A DNA stretch of 64,000 nucleotides from Kistimonas asteriae (GTDB taxonomy: Bacteria > Pseudomonadota > Gammaproteobacteria > Pseudomonadales > Endozoicomonadaceae), in assembly GCF_018263925.1 (NCBI RefSeq), contig NZ_JAEVHF010000018.1:1-64000 (forward strand), read 5' to 3'. The position numbers and the translations under genes were made by a program. Below, one piece after another: positions 33,208 to 44,674 of this stretch (position 1 is its first letter; the number at the start of each line of letters is the position of its first letter). The notes under the pieces are model-generated. The model saw only the letters and a list, made by a program, of their open reading frames with translations. It had not been told where the DNA came from and did not search any database.

Positions 33208-36044
33208 AAGGTCTGACACAACAAGTTCTGCAAGCAGGCAGTAATGAATTGCAGGTTTTCCAAAAGGAAGTCAAACAACTTTATCAACAAATATCCAGCC
33301 AGAACTGGAACCAGATGAATAAAATACAGCGTAACCTGAATAGGTTTCTTCCAGTATTTGAGCGCTTAAGCCAGGATTACGAACAATTCGCTCGCAGCTA
33401 TCCTGCCAGTAGTACTGATAAGCACCCATTTGGAAAGACAGAAAGTCCCAGTATCACTCTCAGTATCCTTTTCACCTACGAACAACGTAGTGAAGCAGCC
33501 TTGATGCTGGGCGGTATTGCACAACATATAATGGAGAACACTGAACAGTTTCTCCTGCAACATAAGCAAAACAGCGAACACCTTGTTCATCTACTGAAAC
33601 CCATACTGAAAACGGTATGCCTCTGGCTTAAGTGCATCATAGAAAGCAGAGTCAATGACCGGCAGGCGATTGACGACCGACAGGGAGAAGGCATGCCTGT
33701 CGGTGAAACGATTGCCTCGATCAACCTTGGTCAGCGCTTTTCACTGCAAGCACCGTTTAACGAACCGAGATGCAGTGAGACCATAATGAATCACGTGTTT
33801 TATCGGGCACTATCATGGTTAGCCAGCGGTGAAATTTTTTATCTAAGACATCAGGCGGCTGAACAACAACCAAAACCTGAGTACCTGACGACTTACCAAC
33901 AGCTTTTAATAGAATTACTGCAGCAGTATCGGGATCACCGTCCATTTAGACACTATGAACCACAGCCTGATGCTGAAAATTTCATTGAAACCCACCTGAA
34001 TTATGCGGAACAACTGATTTTTTACTTTCATGCACAGCGTTGGGATCTCGTTCAAATGACACTTCAGCGATTAGCCTCTATGCTGCCGCCCAGCGATGCT
34101 AACCAGCCTCAGGAAGGCTCTCAACCCCGTGCACAGATACGACGCAAAAAAACACGAAAAAAATCCGACATGGAAAAACTGATTGATAGAGTCAGCCAAG
34201 TTATTGACCCTAATAAATGGCATCAAGAATGCGTGAACCGTCGCCTGTTCGCACTATATGATTATTTATCCATGAGTCTTAGTGCGGGACACCAGAGTTT
34301 TAATTATTTTTATCAACAACATGTTTCTGCTTCGACACCACAACAATACTCCCTGAATATTGAAACACTACGCTCCTTGCTAACCCAGTTTCAACAATGG
34401 GCGGAACGTATGATTACCTATAATCTTGTGACAACATCAGAACAAACGGTAGAGCCCTTATATTTACATGCGAAAGAGCAATTGGAAGAAAACACACGGC
34501 AACTCGAGCAACTCCATCAAAACAATTTAAAATTTCTTGCCGAATATTTTCAGGAAAAAGTAGTCCCTCCCAAAAAGAAAACGAAAGACAGAAAAACAAG
34601 AGAAACAAATCAGAGAGATGGCGCAGGCTCCCCTATAGAGGAAGACTCACCTGGTGCCACTAAAGTAGCAGCCACCCCCGTCATGGTACAGACAGACAGT
34701 GAAACCACCGACGACATTGCAGTCGTTGAACACATCGAACGAGAAGAAGCGTCCTCCGATGAGGAAACCGGATGGCTACAAGTCAAAACCAGTAGAAGGC
34801 GGATCCCTGCAGAAACTGCGATGAACAATTTATCGGAGGCATTGCGCTGCCAGAACACAAATAACGCTATAGCCTCACTTAGATCAACAAACCTAAATGA
34901 AGCGCACCAACAATTGCAAACCCCTTCTCCAGAGCTGGAGACACTCCCCGTCGATGTTCTGACGCCCCTGATATCCGGTTACTTACAAGTCAGGGAGATG
35001 TCCCGCCACATCAACCACTGTGAGTCATTGATCCCTGATATCAGGCCCTTCATCATATCGCTGCTTGATGAAGACACATTGGCATCACGGGAAATCACAA
35101 ACCAGTTTATTAATACCATAAAACAATTTAATACCGCCGATGTATCAGCACGACGAGCTCTTGGCAATATATCTGACCATATCAATACCCTGCTTGATCT
35201 GCAGACGGAAAGTGAAACATCCAGCAACATTACGGCAATGGCCGCCCTTGAAGTGCTTATTACGTCCACTCAATCACTGAAAGAAAGATTGAGCAGACTC
35301 CGTGAAGGTACGATTAATGCCTGGAAGAAGCGATATGAACTGCTGTTACGGCATTACCCTCAAAAACTCAAGGCGAAAAAGGCAAAAGACACTGATAAGC
35401 CATTGAAAACAATGATAACCAATAACGCAGCATTCCAGAAATGCAGTAGTGACTTTGAAAAACACCAAAATACCCATCAACGAAGGCAGGAAATCATATT
35501 ACAGACAGAACAACCCAGTGATTCATCCAGACCATCGCAGGCGCAAGTAGCCGTACCCATGGATATTACCAACAGACTTAAAGTATTGAACCTGTCTCTG
35601 GAAGAAGTCCCTTCGATTACAGTACTCAGTCATCGTCTTAGTTTTATAGGCGAGAATATACCTGATGATGACTTATCATGCAGAGTTATACTTACCTATA
35701 TTGCATTCTATCTGGATATTGAAATATCGGCTTATTATCTCTCTTCAAATGTGGCTCATGAACTGGAAAGGCAACCAGACAGACCACAACCTGAGCAACG
35801 TCCACCTCTGACCAACGTCTTCACTCTTCCTCTTGCTCATACCGTTAGTGAACGCACCAAAGCCTTACGTAACTATTTCCACCAGAAAATACCAGGTATC
35901 CTAGCCCACCTTAACTCTGGCGAATCCCCTATGCCCGTCGTCCTGACCGGTAGTATGGCGTTCCAACATCACATACTCTCTCATTGTGGAACTCAACCTT
36001 ACACCTACTCTATGAGCAAGCTGAACACTTACCGGCCGGTATAA
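33117..36044 (+). CDS. Central frame of the split large protein (helical, unrecognised)
   Basis: This 975-aa frame is mostly helical, with Gln/Glu/Leu-rich coiled-coil-like stretches and three Lys/Arg clusters (RRKKTRKKSD, PPKKKTKDRKTR, KLKAKKAKDTDK). The protein-like reading continues upstream of the ATG at 33117 to about 33036 (EKTAGSDSAKDTAITLP), so the ATG is probably not the real start and the frame is a continuation of the 317-aa one. At its 3' end the sequence VVLTGSMAFQHHILS begins a nucleotidyltransferase-like domain that continues in the next frame. No known domain is recognised in the middle. Confidence 0.7.
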   Translation: MHPASSSAQDEPERGEATTRQPEKKQSIPIKGLTQQVLQAGSNELQVFQKEVKQLYQQISSQNWNQMNKIQRNLNRFLPVFERLSQDYEQFARSYPASSTDKHPFGKTESPSITLSILFTYEQRSEAALMLGGIAQHIMENTEQFLLQHKQNSEHLVHLLKPILKTVCLWLKCIIESRVNDRQAIDDRQGEGMPVGETIASINLGQRFSLQAPFNEPRCSETIMNHVFYRALSWLASGEIFYLRHQAAEQQPKPEYLTTYQQLLIELLQQYRDHRPFRHYEPQPDAENFIETHLNYAEQLIFYFHAQRWDLVQMTLQRLASMLPPSDANQPQEGSQPRAQIRRKKTRKKSDMEKLIDRVSQVIDPNKWHQECVNRRLFALYDYLSMSLSAGHQSFNYFYQQHVSASTPQQYSLNIETLRSLLTQFQQWAERMITYNLVTTSEQTVEPLYLHAKEQLEENTRQLEQLHQNNLKFLAEYFQEKVVPPKKKTKDRKTRETNQRDGAGSPIEEDSPGATKVAATPVMVQTDSETTDDIAVVEHIEREEASSDEETGWLQVKTSRRRIPAETAMNNLSEALRCQNTNNAIASLRSTNLNEAHQQLQTPSPELETLPVDVLTPLISGYLQVREMSRHINHCESLIPDIRPFIISLLDEDTLASREITNQFINTIKQFNTADVSARRALGNISDHINTLLDLQTESETSSNITAMAALEVLITSTQSLKERLSRLREGTINAWKKRYELLLRHYPQKLKAKKAKDTDKPLKTMITNNAAFQKCSSDFEKHQNTHQRRQEIILQTEQPSDSSRPSQAQVAVPMDITNRLKVLNLSLEEVPSITVLSHRLSFIGENIPDDDLSCRVILTYIAFYLDIEISAYYLSSNVAHELERQPDRPQPEQRPPLTNVFTLPLAHTVSERTKALRNYFHQKIPGILAHLNSGESPMPVVLTGSMAFQHHILSHCGTQPYTYSMSKLNTYRPV

Positions 36045-36712
36045 CCAGTGGTCATATGCAGGCATCCATGACACCACGGGATACCGATCTCATCGTTCTC
36101 AATCACAGCCAATTTAATAACATTGTGGAGCGGCTCAAAGTATTACTGGAATACGCACGTTTTGAGCCAAGTAGCTCGGTCATCGCCAGGGGACGTGAGG
36201 GAGCAACTTACCTTGATACAGTTCGCACAACAGACCGCCTTACTGTAGCGGGTACCGGAAAATTTCCCGATAACATTCATTATGTTGTCGACGTAACAAT
36301 GGGCTTCTACCCGGATCAACCTTCATCGGATCACTATACGACCATAACCTATGGAAACGGCCATATTCATATATGTCGCATGGATGACATTATTTTGGAC
36401 GAACTGGACAGCATAAAAATAAAGTTTGCTGGTGAGGAAAGAATCCAGAAAGCCATCACCCGCTTATTTATGATCGCTTTTCTGGAGTGCCAGCAACCAA
36501 AACTGGATTCCGTATCAAGAATGGCGCTGCTATATGCGTTGGACTCACTTCCCGGAGAAGACCCCATCATCACAGCACTGGCAGAACAGCTGCGGCAAAG
36601 ACCTTTTTATATCATTTGCCATGAAGGGCGTTTTCAGGGCGCACGAAAAGCAGAACCCAACAGACCTGCCTCTTCCTCTCCGACACAAGGCCAAGTCAAA
36701 CCAAACCACTGA
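35984..36712 (+). CDS. C-terminal frame of the split large protein; nucleotidyltransferase-like domain
   Basis: This frame completes a domain that looks like a Pol-beta/MNT-type nucleotidyltransferase. The G-S helix (LTGSMAF) is in the previous frame. Here follow PRDTDLIV (D-x-D), a possible third Asp in VVDVTMGF, and a late MDDIILDELDSIKIKF...IQKAITRLF segment like the lysine/helical tail of such enzymes. The break to the previous frame falls between 35954 and 36044. Removing one CT from the CTCTCT run at 35976-35981 gives a smooth join (HHILSLWNSTLHLLYEQ). The nominal first codon (TTG 35984) is not a real start. Activity (AMP/UMP transfer or a degenerate fold) cannot be told. Confidence 0.6.
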   Translation: MWNSTLHLLYEQAEHLPAGITSGHMQASMTPRDTDLIVLNHSQFNNIVERLKVLLEYARFEPSSSVIARGREGATYLDTVRTTDRLTVAGTGKFPDNIHYVVDVTMGFYPDQPSSDHYTTITYGNGHIHICRMDDIILDELDSIKIKFAGEERIQKAITRLFMIAFLECQQPKLDSVSRMALLYALDSLPGEDPIITALAEQLRQRPFYIICHEGRFQGARKAEPNRPASSSPTQGQVKPNH

Positions 36713-36716
36713 TACA

Positions 36717-37649
36717 TCAGCGGGTCAGAAATGCTATCACGTTATCAGCTGCCATATTTACCAGCTTCTGGCGTGCTGACTTGGATGCCCAGGCACAATG
36801 GGGTGTCACAATCAGGTTAGGTATATTGCTATCCAGAAGCACATTACCATTAACGGGCGGTTCTTCACTGAGTACATCGAAACCTGCTCCGCCCAGACGT
36901 CCTTGTTTCAGCGCTTCTGACAACGCATCTTCGTCCACAAGGCCACCACGTGCTGTGTTAATTAACAACGCGTGAGGCTGCATCAATGATAAACGACGGC
37001 TATCAATCAAATGCCGTGTTTGCTCGGTCAACGGACAGTGGAGGCTGACCACATCCGCCTGAGCCAATCCTTCATCAAGCGCCATTCTGTCTCTCGCACA
37101 GGTGGGTGAACCGGGAATCGCTGCAATCAAGACTTCCATACCGAATGCTTCAGCCAGACGGAAAACCGCCTGCCCCAGTTCACCATATCCGATTATGAGC
37201 AACTTGCGCCCCTGCAATTCCATGATTGGATAATCCAACAGGCAAAACATCGGGCTGGCAGACCAGGTGCCATCCCGACTTGCCCGGGCATAGTGTGGTT
37301 GTGATGTAGCAAGAGAAAGTATCAGTGCAAATGCGTGCTGCGCGACGCTGGCTGTTCCATAACCGGTCACATTAGTGACCTTGATGCCCCATTGACCGGC
37401 AGCTTCAAGGTCAACATTGTTCATCCCTGTCGCCATGACACCGATGTAACGCAAGGCCGGAAACGTTGCCATATGCTCACGGGTGATGACCACTTTATTG
37501 GATAACACGACAGCCGCATCCTGAATACGCTCTGCGACCTCTTCCGGAGAGGTCATATCGTATACAGTCCACTCAAGGTCAATATCAGTCAATGGGCTGA
37601 TATCAACGCCAGGGCCAAGTGTTGCCCAATCCAGGATCACCCCTTTCAT
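36717..37649 (-). CDS. D-2-hydroxyacid dehydrogenase (glycerate dehydrogenase-like)
   Basis: This 310-aa NAD-dependent oxidoreductase has the Rossmann motif GYGELGQAVFRLAEAFGMEV, the substrate-side NVTGYGTASVAQHAFALIL, the NTARGGLVDEDAL segment with catalytic Arg, and TPHCAWAS with catalytic His. It resembles HprA-type glycerate/hydroxypyruvate reductases. The ATG at 37649 is preferred over an upstream TTG. The first codon is only one base from a GGGGGGAG tract, so initiation may be unusual. Confidence 0.85.
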   Translation of the reverse strand: MKGVILDWATLGPGVDISPLTDIDLEWTVYDMTSPEEVAERIQDAAVVLSNKVVITREHMATFPALRYIGVMATGMNNVDLEAAGQWGIKVTNVTGYGTASVAQHAFALILSLATSQPHYARASRDGTWSASPMFCLLDYPIMELQGRKLLIIGYGELGQAVFRLAEAFGMEVLIAAIPGSPTCARDRMALDEGLAQADVVSLHCPLTEQTRHLIDSRRLSLMQPHALLINTARGGLVDEDALSEALKQGRLGGAGFDVLSEEPPVNGNVLLDSNIPNLIVTPHCAWASKSARQKLVNMAADNVIAFLTR

Positions 37650-37698
37650 ACTCCCCCCCAAACACCCACAACTGCGCTTTTGTTATTTACGTATCCAC

Positions 37699-38442
37699 TC
37701 AGGCCTTGATCCGTTGACGTACCGCTTCAAACAGGCAGACACCCGTGGCAACCGATACATTCAGGCTACTCACGGTACCACTCATGGGCAGGTGTACCAG
37801 AGCGTCGCAGTGTTCACGGGTCAACCGGCGCATGCCTTTGTCCTCTGCCCCCATAACCAATGCCAGTGATCCAACAAGATCTGTCGTATAAATATTACTG
37901 CTGGCTTCACCGGCTGTACCAATCATCCAGATCCCACGCTCTTTCAACTCACGCATGGTTCGAGCCAGATTAGTGACTGTCACCAATGGCACGGTATCGG
38001 CTGCGCCACAGGCAATCTTTCGGGCGGTCCCATTAAGTGGTGCGGAATTATCCTTAGGCACAATCACCGCGTGCACGCCCGCCGCATCGGCGGAACGCAG
38101 GCAGGCACCCAGGTTATGGGGATCGGTAATACTGTCCAGAATCAGCAGGAACGGTGGTTCACTGAGATTATCCAGCAATTCATACAGTTCATTTTCCCGA
38201 TACACCCGGGCTTCACGCACCATGGCAACCACGCCTTGGTGATTACCGTCTGCCTTTCGTTCCAATCGCTCACGGTCGACGAAACGCACAGGAATACCGG
38301 TCTCTTCCGCTTGCTGGATCAGATGGTCAATCCGTCCACCGCGTTTGCCCCGCTGGAACCAGATTTCAAGAATCTGATCTGGACGTGTATCCAACAATGC
38401 CTGGACGGCATGAACACCAAAACAACCTTCACTACTACTCAT
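37699..38442 (-). CDS. rlmB: 23S rRNA Gm2251 2'-O-methyltransferase RlmB
   Basis: The 247-aa SpoU-family (SPOUT) enzyme carries motif 1 SITDPHNLGACLRSADAAG, motif 2 LALVMGAEDKGMRRLT and motif 3 LPMSGTVSSLNVSVAT, which form the trefoil knot and bind SAM. An N-terminal substrate-binding domain precedes these. RlmB methylates G2251 in the peptidyl-transferase loop. The ATG at 38442 has GGAGAG 6 nt upstream. It follows rnr by 58 bp, the same order as in E. coli. Confidence 0.95.
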   Translation of the reverse strand: MSSSEGCFGVHAVQALLDTRPDQILEIWFQRGKRGGRIDHLIQQAEETGIPVRFVDRERLERKADGNHQGVVAMVREARVYRENELYELLDNLSEPPFLLILDSITDPHNLGACLRSADAAGVHAVIVPKDNSAPLNGTARKIACGAADTVPLVTVTNLARTMRELKERGIWMIGTAGEASSNIYTTDLVGSLALVMGAEDKGMRRLTREHCDALVHLPMSGTVSSLNVSVATGVCLFEAVRQRIKA

Positions 38443-38500
38443 TGACTCTCTCCGCCCAGCAGTCAAAACAACCGGGCTGCATTACAACTTCACCGCCCCA

Positions 38501-41020
38501 TTATCGTGTGATGGAGCGTTTCCTCGGTGTCCGTGCCGGTGCTTTACCGGTCCCTTTTTTAGCCGCTGGCTTTTTTATCGCTTTACGTGTGCTACTGTCA
38601 GTCGTTTTTTTGGCTGGCTTACTACCCGCTTTCGCCTTTTTGTTACCGCTGGCCTTACCACCTTTTACCTTCTTTTTACGCGAAGGCTTTTTGCCGGATG
38701 GTCTATCCTCAGTCCTCGCGGCACGGCGTCTGTCTTTTGTGGTTTCCTGTTTACGTGCCGTTGTACGGCCTTTACGACGACTTTGCGGCGCATCTTCCAG
38801 TTCAAAGTCGATCGTTTTTTCATCCAGGTCGACCCGAACGACGCGCACGCGCAGCGCATCACCAAGACGGAACATCATGGCCGTACGCTCACCCACCAGA
38901 CGCTGCTGAGACGACTCAAAATGGTAATAGTCACCCGGGAGGTTACTGATATGTACGAGACCGGTCACATAAATATCATTGAGTTCAACAAACAACCCAA
39001 AGCCGGTCACCGTGGCGATCAATCCGTCGTACACCTCCCCAATATGTCCCTGCATATACTGACATTTCAGGGAATCCATGGCATCGCGGGTCGCATCGTC
39101 AGCGCGCCGTTCCGCCATGGAACAGTGCTCACCCAGCGCCAGCATTTCTGCCGTTTCATAAGGGAAAATGGATTGTTTCTTAAGAACGGTGGCACCCTCA
39201 ACCCGCTTAACATGGCGGGAGGGCAGCTCAGAGCGAATCACATACCGTATGGCACGGTGTACCAACAGATCAGGGTAGCGCCGAATCGGCGACGTAAAAT
39301 GGGCATACGCAGGATAAGCCAGACCAAAATGGCCAATATTATCCGGACTGTAGACCGCCTGGCTCAATGAGCGCAGCAGCATGGTCTGGATAATCAGAAA
39401 GTCGGGGCGATCCTTGATCCGTTCCAGCAGCTGTTGGTAGTCACTGGGTTCGGGCTGGGTTTTGCCTGGCAGGAACAGCCCCAGCTCCCCCAGGAAACTG
39501 TAGAGGTTCTCCAGCTTTTCGCTGCTGGGCCCTTCGTGGATACGATAAAGCGCCGGCAGCGCATGTTTCTCCAGGAATCTGGCCGTCGCCACGTTGGCGC
39601 AGAGCATACATTCCTCGATCAGCCGATGGGCATCATTACGCTCCGTCGGTACGATCTTCTCAATCTTGCGATCTTCACTGAAGACAATCCGCGTTTCCAC
39701 CGTATCAAAATCGATGGCGCCACGTTCAACACGCCCGGCATGCAATACCTTGTAGAGCGTGTAAAGGGTATTCAGGTGAGATACCAGCTTCCCATAGGTT
39801 TTGGCAACCTGCAGCCCTTCAGGACTCTCCGGATGCTCCAACAGCGCGCTGACCTCGGTATAGGTCAACCGGGCATGAGACTGAATCAACCCTTCATAAA
39901 ACTGGTAGCCGCTGATTTTACCGCGGCCGCTGATGGTCATCTCACAGACCATGGCCAACCGATCCACCTTTGGGTTCAGCGAGCAGAGGCCGTTGGATAA
40001 CACCTCCGGCAGCATCGGAATGACATGCCCGGGAAAATAGACAGATGTCCCGCGATTATTCGCTTCATCATCCAGTGCGGTGCCAGGCTTCACATAATGG
40101 GAAACATCAGCAATCGCGACAAACAAACGCCAGCCACCACTGCGCTTTTTCTCGCAATAGACGGCATCATCAAAATCACGGGCATCCTCACCATCAATGG
40201 TGACAAACGGCAGCTCTCTCAGATCGACTCGATGCTTCTTGTCCCGGCTCGGTACATTGGGCGAAAAGCCGCTGACCTGCGCCTCAACGTCTTCCGGCCA
40301 GGTATGGGGAATATTGTGGCTGCGCACCGCAATTTCCACTTCCATGCCCGGCGCCATCTTGTCGCCAAGGATTTCTTTGACGATACCTGTCGCCAGTGCA
40401 CGCCTCGTGGGATACTCAATGATCTCCACAACCACATACTGGCCACGCAGTGGCAACAGTGGTCCCGGTTTGATCATTATCTCACTGGTCATACGACGAT
40501 GATCAGGCTCTACGAACCCCGTGCCATCCCGTTCAAAATATTTTCCGACGACCTGGGTGACGCTGCGCTCAAGGATTTCAACGACCGCGCAGTAGCGTCG
40601 GCCACGGTTATCCACGTCCGTTTCCCGGACAACCACCCGGTCGCCGTCATAGAGTTCACCCATCTGGCGGGAAGTCAGGAACAAGTCATCGCCGTCCCCA
40701 TCAGGCAGGACAAACCCAAACCCATCGCGATGCCCCTGCACCTTGCCGGTGATCAGGTCCATCTTGTTGAGCAGGCCGAACGCCCCCCTACGGGTCTGGA
40801 TCAACTGACCATCCCGCGCCATGGCGATCAAACGACGTCGCAGGGCTTCGACCTGGTCGTCCTCTTCCAGCTCGAACTCACGGCAAAGGACGTCATGAGT
40901 TGCAGGCGCCCCCCGGTCATCCAGGTAGGACATAATCAAGGCGCGGCTGGGCACAGGGTTGTCATAACTCTGTTTTTCCTGCTTCGCGTTCGGGTCGGCG
41001 TCTCTCCACCATTCTGGCAT
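38501..41020 (-). CDS. rnr: Ribonuclease R
   Basis: This 839-aa 3'-5' exoribonuclease has, in order, a winged-helix N-terminus (residues ~25-90), two cold-shock domains, the RNB catalytic domain with the Asp cluster DARDFDDAVYCE, an S1 domain (GEVYDGLIATVTGFGLFVEL) and a long lysine-rich tail (residues ~740-839). RNase R degrades structured RNA and takes part in rRNA and tmRNA-linked quality control. The basic tail is typical of gammaproteobacterial enzymes. It is transcribed with rlmB. Confidence 0.95.
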   Translation of the reverse strand: MPEWWRDADPNAKQEKQSYDNPVPSRALIMSYLDDRGAPATHDVLCREFELEEDDQVEALRRRLIAMARDGQLIQTRRGAFGLLNKMDLITGKVQGHRDGFGFVLPDGDGDDLFLTSRQMGELYDGDRVVVRETDVDNRGRRYCAVVEILERSVTQVVGKYFERDGTGFVEPDHRRMTSEIMIKPGPLLPLRGQYVVVEIIEYPTRRALATGIVKEILGDKMAPGMEVEIAVRSHNIPHTWPEDVEAQVSGFSPNVPSRDKKHRVDLRELPFVTIDGEDARDFDDAVYCEKKRSGGWRLFVAIADVSHYVKPGTALDDEANNRGTSVYFPGHVIPMLPEVLSNGLCSLNPKVDRLAMVCEMTISGRGKISGYQFYEGLIQSHARLTYTEVSALLEHPESPEGLQVAKTYGKLVSHLNTLYTLYKVLHAGRVERGAIDFDTVETRIVFSEDRKIEKIVPTERNDAHRLIEECMLCANVATARFLEKHALPALYRIHEGPSSEKLENLYSFLGELGLFLPGKTQPEPSDYQQLLERIKDRPDFLIIQTMLLRSLSQAVYSPDNIGHFGLAYPAYAHFTSPIRRYPDLLVHRAIRYVIRSELPSRHVKRVEGATVLKKQSIFPYETAEMLALGEHCSMAERRADDATRDAMDSLKCQYMQGHIGEVYDGLIATVTGFGLFVELNDIYVTGLVHISNLPGDYYHFESSQQRLVGERTAMMFRLGDALRVRVVRVDLDEKTIDFELEDAPQSRRKGRTTARKQETTKDRRRAARTEDRPSGKKPSRKKKVKGGKASGNKKAKAGSKPAKKTTDSSTRKAIKKPAAKKGTGKAPARTPRKRSITR

Positions 41021-41208
41021 GGGTCATCCTGATCAAATCTGTTTGCCTGAAGCCCTGCCTGCATCAACGCTGATGCCATGGTCGGACTCACTGATAGCCT
41101 GCTGCATAGTATACGCAGCCCTCTCGTGACTAGCGATGACGGCTTATCGGTAATTTGCCGGTTTTTCCTGCTGCGTCTACCTTTCCTGCACCGGTTTAAG
41201 AAGCAAAA

Positions 41209-41682
41209 ATGGTATTGAAGGAATCATTCAATATGCCTGAAGAGAACCATACCAGCCTGTTTGACGAGCTAACACGAATAGGCATCAATGCAGATTTGGC
41301 GCGCAGAATGGATAAATCGCTGGATCCTGAGCATGTCGCCACGAAAAAGGATTTAATGGTCTTTCAGGAGACTATGCTGCAAATGCAGTTTCGCAATGAA
41401 AAAACCATGTCAGATCTACGGGAAGATGTTCGATCGGTTGCTTCAGATGTCAGGGATCTCCGTTCAGAAGTGCATGGAGAGGTTGGCTCACTGAAAGCAG
41501 ACATTAAAGAGGTGAGGGCTGAAATCAAGGAAGTAAGGGCGGAAATGAAAACAGATATCGCAGCCGTACGCACCGAGATGCATGGCTTAAGTCGGCAGTT
41601 CTGGATTACCTTCGGAGGTCTGATCACCACCATCCTCAGTGTATTTCTGGTGAACTGGTACTTTCACGCCCTGACAGGCTAA
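41209..41682 (+). CDS. Coiled-coil protein with C-terminal membrane anchor
   Basis: I do not recognise a named family. The 157-aa protein has an N-terminal globular segment (SLFDELTRIGINADLARRMD), a long coiled coil with a repeated heptad-like unit (IKEVRAEIKEVRAEMKTDI, about residues 98-122), and one C-terminal membrane helix (FGGLITTILSVFLVNWYFHAL). This layout resembles small DUF1640-like coiled-coil membrane proteins. A second possible start is ATG 41233 with GAAGGA upstream. The 188-bp gap to rnr shows no RNA gene. Confidence 0.7.
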   Translation: MVLKESFNMPEENHTSLFDELTRIGINADLARRMDKSLDPEHVATKKDLMVFQETMLQMQFRNEKTMSDLREDVRSVASDVRDLRSEVHGEVGSLKADIKEVRAEIKEVRAEMKTDIAAVRTEMHGLSRQFWITFGGLITTILSVFLVNWYFHALTG

Positions 41683-41699
41683 CCCCCAATTCCACAGAG

Positions 41700-41724
41700 G
41701 CCGACCCTGATATACAGGGTCGGC
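41700..41724. terminator. Terminator-like hairpin between the coiled-coil gene and purA
   Basis: A perfect 10-bp GC-rich stem (GCCGACCCTG / CAGGGTCGGC) with a 5-nt loop lies between two convergent genes. There is no long T-run, so it may act weakly or protect mRNA ends. Confidence 0.6.
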
Positions 41725-41743
41725 ACATCACCTTAATCAGCGA

Positions 41744-43063
<1,320 letters not shown>

Positions 43064-43143
43064 TCAGTAAAAAAAAAATGTCCGCCCGGAAAGACTATTG
43101 TCGTTTACCGGCGGCACCCACCCAGTTCCTTCTGACGTTGACG

Positions 43144-44319
43144 TCAGCCCACCGGTACCACCTGCCAGCTGCCATCTGTCAGTTTCAGTTCGCGATCACA
43201 TCCGATATCCCGGGCAGACTCGGTTTGTCCAGGTAAACTGTAGATCACTTTTTGACCCTGTTCGCGCAGATGTCTGACCACTGTTTTATCAGCATCAACG
43301 GGCGCCAGAATGCCACGTATAGCCTCTGGCTCACCATTACCCAAGCGCATCAGGGCTTTCAAATCAGTACTGAAACCCGTGGCCGGGCGTGCCCGGCCAA
43401 AAACCTCACCAATGCCGTCATAACGTCCACCCTTGGCGATGGCCTGCCCTTCTTCGGGCAGGTAGGCGGAGAACACGACACCCGTATGGTAGTTATAGCC
43501 CCGGAGTTCAGAGAGGTCGAAATAGAGTTCAACCTGCGGATATCCCTCTGAAAGGTGATCCGCAATCGTCTCCAGGGTATCGATCGCCTCAATGACGGAT
43601 GCAGGTGCATCAACCAGCATCGTCCTTGCGTCACCCAGAATCTCTCGCCCACCACTGAGGCGTGACAACTCCGTCAGCATACGCCCAATGGAGGGAGCAA
43701 CAGCCCAATCGGCCAGATATTGCTGAATCTCCGGGTTCGCCTTGCGTTGCAGTGCGTCGAAAAGTTCTGCTTCCTGAATACTGTTCAGGCCAGCAGCGCT
43801 GGTCAGCTGCCTGAAAATATCCACATGACCAAGATCTACGTGTGGATTGTCGATACCGACAGCAGCCAATGTTTCCAGCATGAGGCTGATCACCTCAATG
43901 TCGCTGGCGACACCAGCATGGCCGTACAGCTCCGCACCCACCTGAATCGGTGTTCGTGATGCAGCGAGCGAAGCCGGCCGGGTATGGAAGACACTGCCCG
44001 CATAACAAAGACGAGCAGGCGCGGTGCGATTCAGTGTATGTGCGTCCATCCGTGCAACCGCAGGGGTTGTATCCGCACGCAATCCCATCATGCGACCGGT
44101 CAGCTGATCCGTTATCTTGAACGTCTGCAGCTCCAGATCATTGCCGGCTCCAGCCGAGAGCGATTCCAGAAATTCAATATGCGGCGGTATCACCAGTTCG
44201 TAGCCCCAGGAGGCATACAGATCCAGCAATGTCCTGCGCATGGTTTCCACCTGCCACGCCTGGGGCGGCAGCACTTCCTCAATACCGTCGGGTAGCAGCC
44301 AGCGGTCGGCTATTGTCAT
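43144..44319 (-). CDS. hisZ: ATP phosphoribosyltransferase regulatory subunit HisZ
   Basis: The 391-aa protein is a class-II synthetase-like paralogue of HisRS that lacks tRNA-charging function. It forms the regulatory subunit of short-form HisG in histidine synthesis. Motif-2-like ([15 protein letters not shown]) and motif-3-like ([23 protein letters not shown]) regions are present, while the anticodon-binding domain is missing. It lies between the DUF2065 gene and purA, the usual location. Confidence 0.93.
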   Translation of the reverse strand: MTIADRWLLPDGIEEVLPPQAWQVETMRRTLLDLYASWGYELVIPPHIEFLESLSAGAGNDLELQTFKITDQLTGRMMGLRADTTPAVARMDAHTLNRTAPARLCYAGSVFHTRPASLAASRTPIQVGAELYGHAGVASDIEVISLMLETLAAVGIDNPHVDLGHVDIFRQLTSAAGLNSIQEAELFDALQRKANPEIQQYLADWAVAPSIGRMLTELSRLSGGREILGDARTMLVDAPASVIEAIDTLETIADHLSEGYPQVELYFDLSELRGYNYHTGVVFSAYLPEEGQAIAKGGRYDGIGEVFGRARPATGFSTDLKALMRLGNGEPEAIRGILAPVDADKTVVRHLREQGQKVIYSLPGQTESARDIGCDRELKLTDGSWQVVPVG

Positions 44320-44344
44320 GATTCTGCTCTCGCTTGCTAACGGT

Positions 44345-44536
44345 TCAACGCACCAGATACAGCAGCAGCGTACCTGCCAGCATACTGATCAGACCACAGA
44401 TTCTGAGGGTACGGTCATCCACCGTCGCCAGTTGCTCTACCAGACGACGCCAGCGCTGAGGATAAAGGAAGGGAAGGATACCCTCCAGCACCAACAGCAG
44501 GCAGAAGGCTACGATAAGTTCATGCCAGAAACTCAT
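44345..44536 (-). CDS. DUF2065-family small membrane protein
   Basis: This 63-aa protein has two membrane helices ([20 protein letters not shown] and [17 protein letters not shown]) separated by the conserved PQRWRRL loop. That is the DUF2065 pattern, and such genes commonly sit beside hflC and hisZ. The ATG at 44536 gives the normal length. The function is unknown; proximity to hflKC suggests a membrane quality-control link. It is cut off from hflC by two terminators. Confidence 0.85.
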   Translation of the reverse strand: MSFWHELIVAFCLLLVLEGILPFLYPQRWRRLVEQLATVDDRTLRICGLISMLAGTLLLYLVR

Positions 44537-44571
44537 ACATCTCTCTGCAATCTGACCCGTACGACGCACAT

Positions 44572-44596
44572 GAAAAAACCGGGCTTTCCCCGGTTT
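44572..44596 (-). terminator. Terminator 2 downstream of hflC
   Basis: On the minus strand AAACCGGG and CCCGGTTT form an 8-bp stem with a 5-nt loop, followed by a T-run. It is the second of two tandem terminators after hflC and lies just ahead of the DUF2065 gene. Confidence 0.75.
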
Positions 44597-44631
44597 GCGC
44601 AATCATACCATCCGACTCGTGCGGGGTACAT

Positions 44632-44661
44632 AAAAACGCCCGGATGGTTCCGGGCGTTTTT
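44632..44661 (-). terminator. Terminator 1 downstream of hflC
   Basis: ACGCCCGGA and TCCGGGCGT form a stem with a 4-nt loop, flanked by A5 and T5 runs. It lies about 14 bp after the hflC stop. With the next hairpin it ends the hflX-hflK-hflC transcript. Confidence 0.85.
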
Positions 44662-44674
44662 ATCACAGACAGGA

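Noticed and set aside
41021..41208. Possible tRNA or small RNA in the gap upstream of rnr
   Set aside because: No cloverleaf arms or T-loop (GGTTCGAAT-type) sequence were found.
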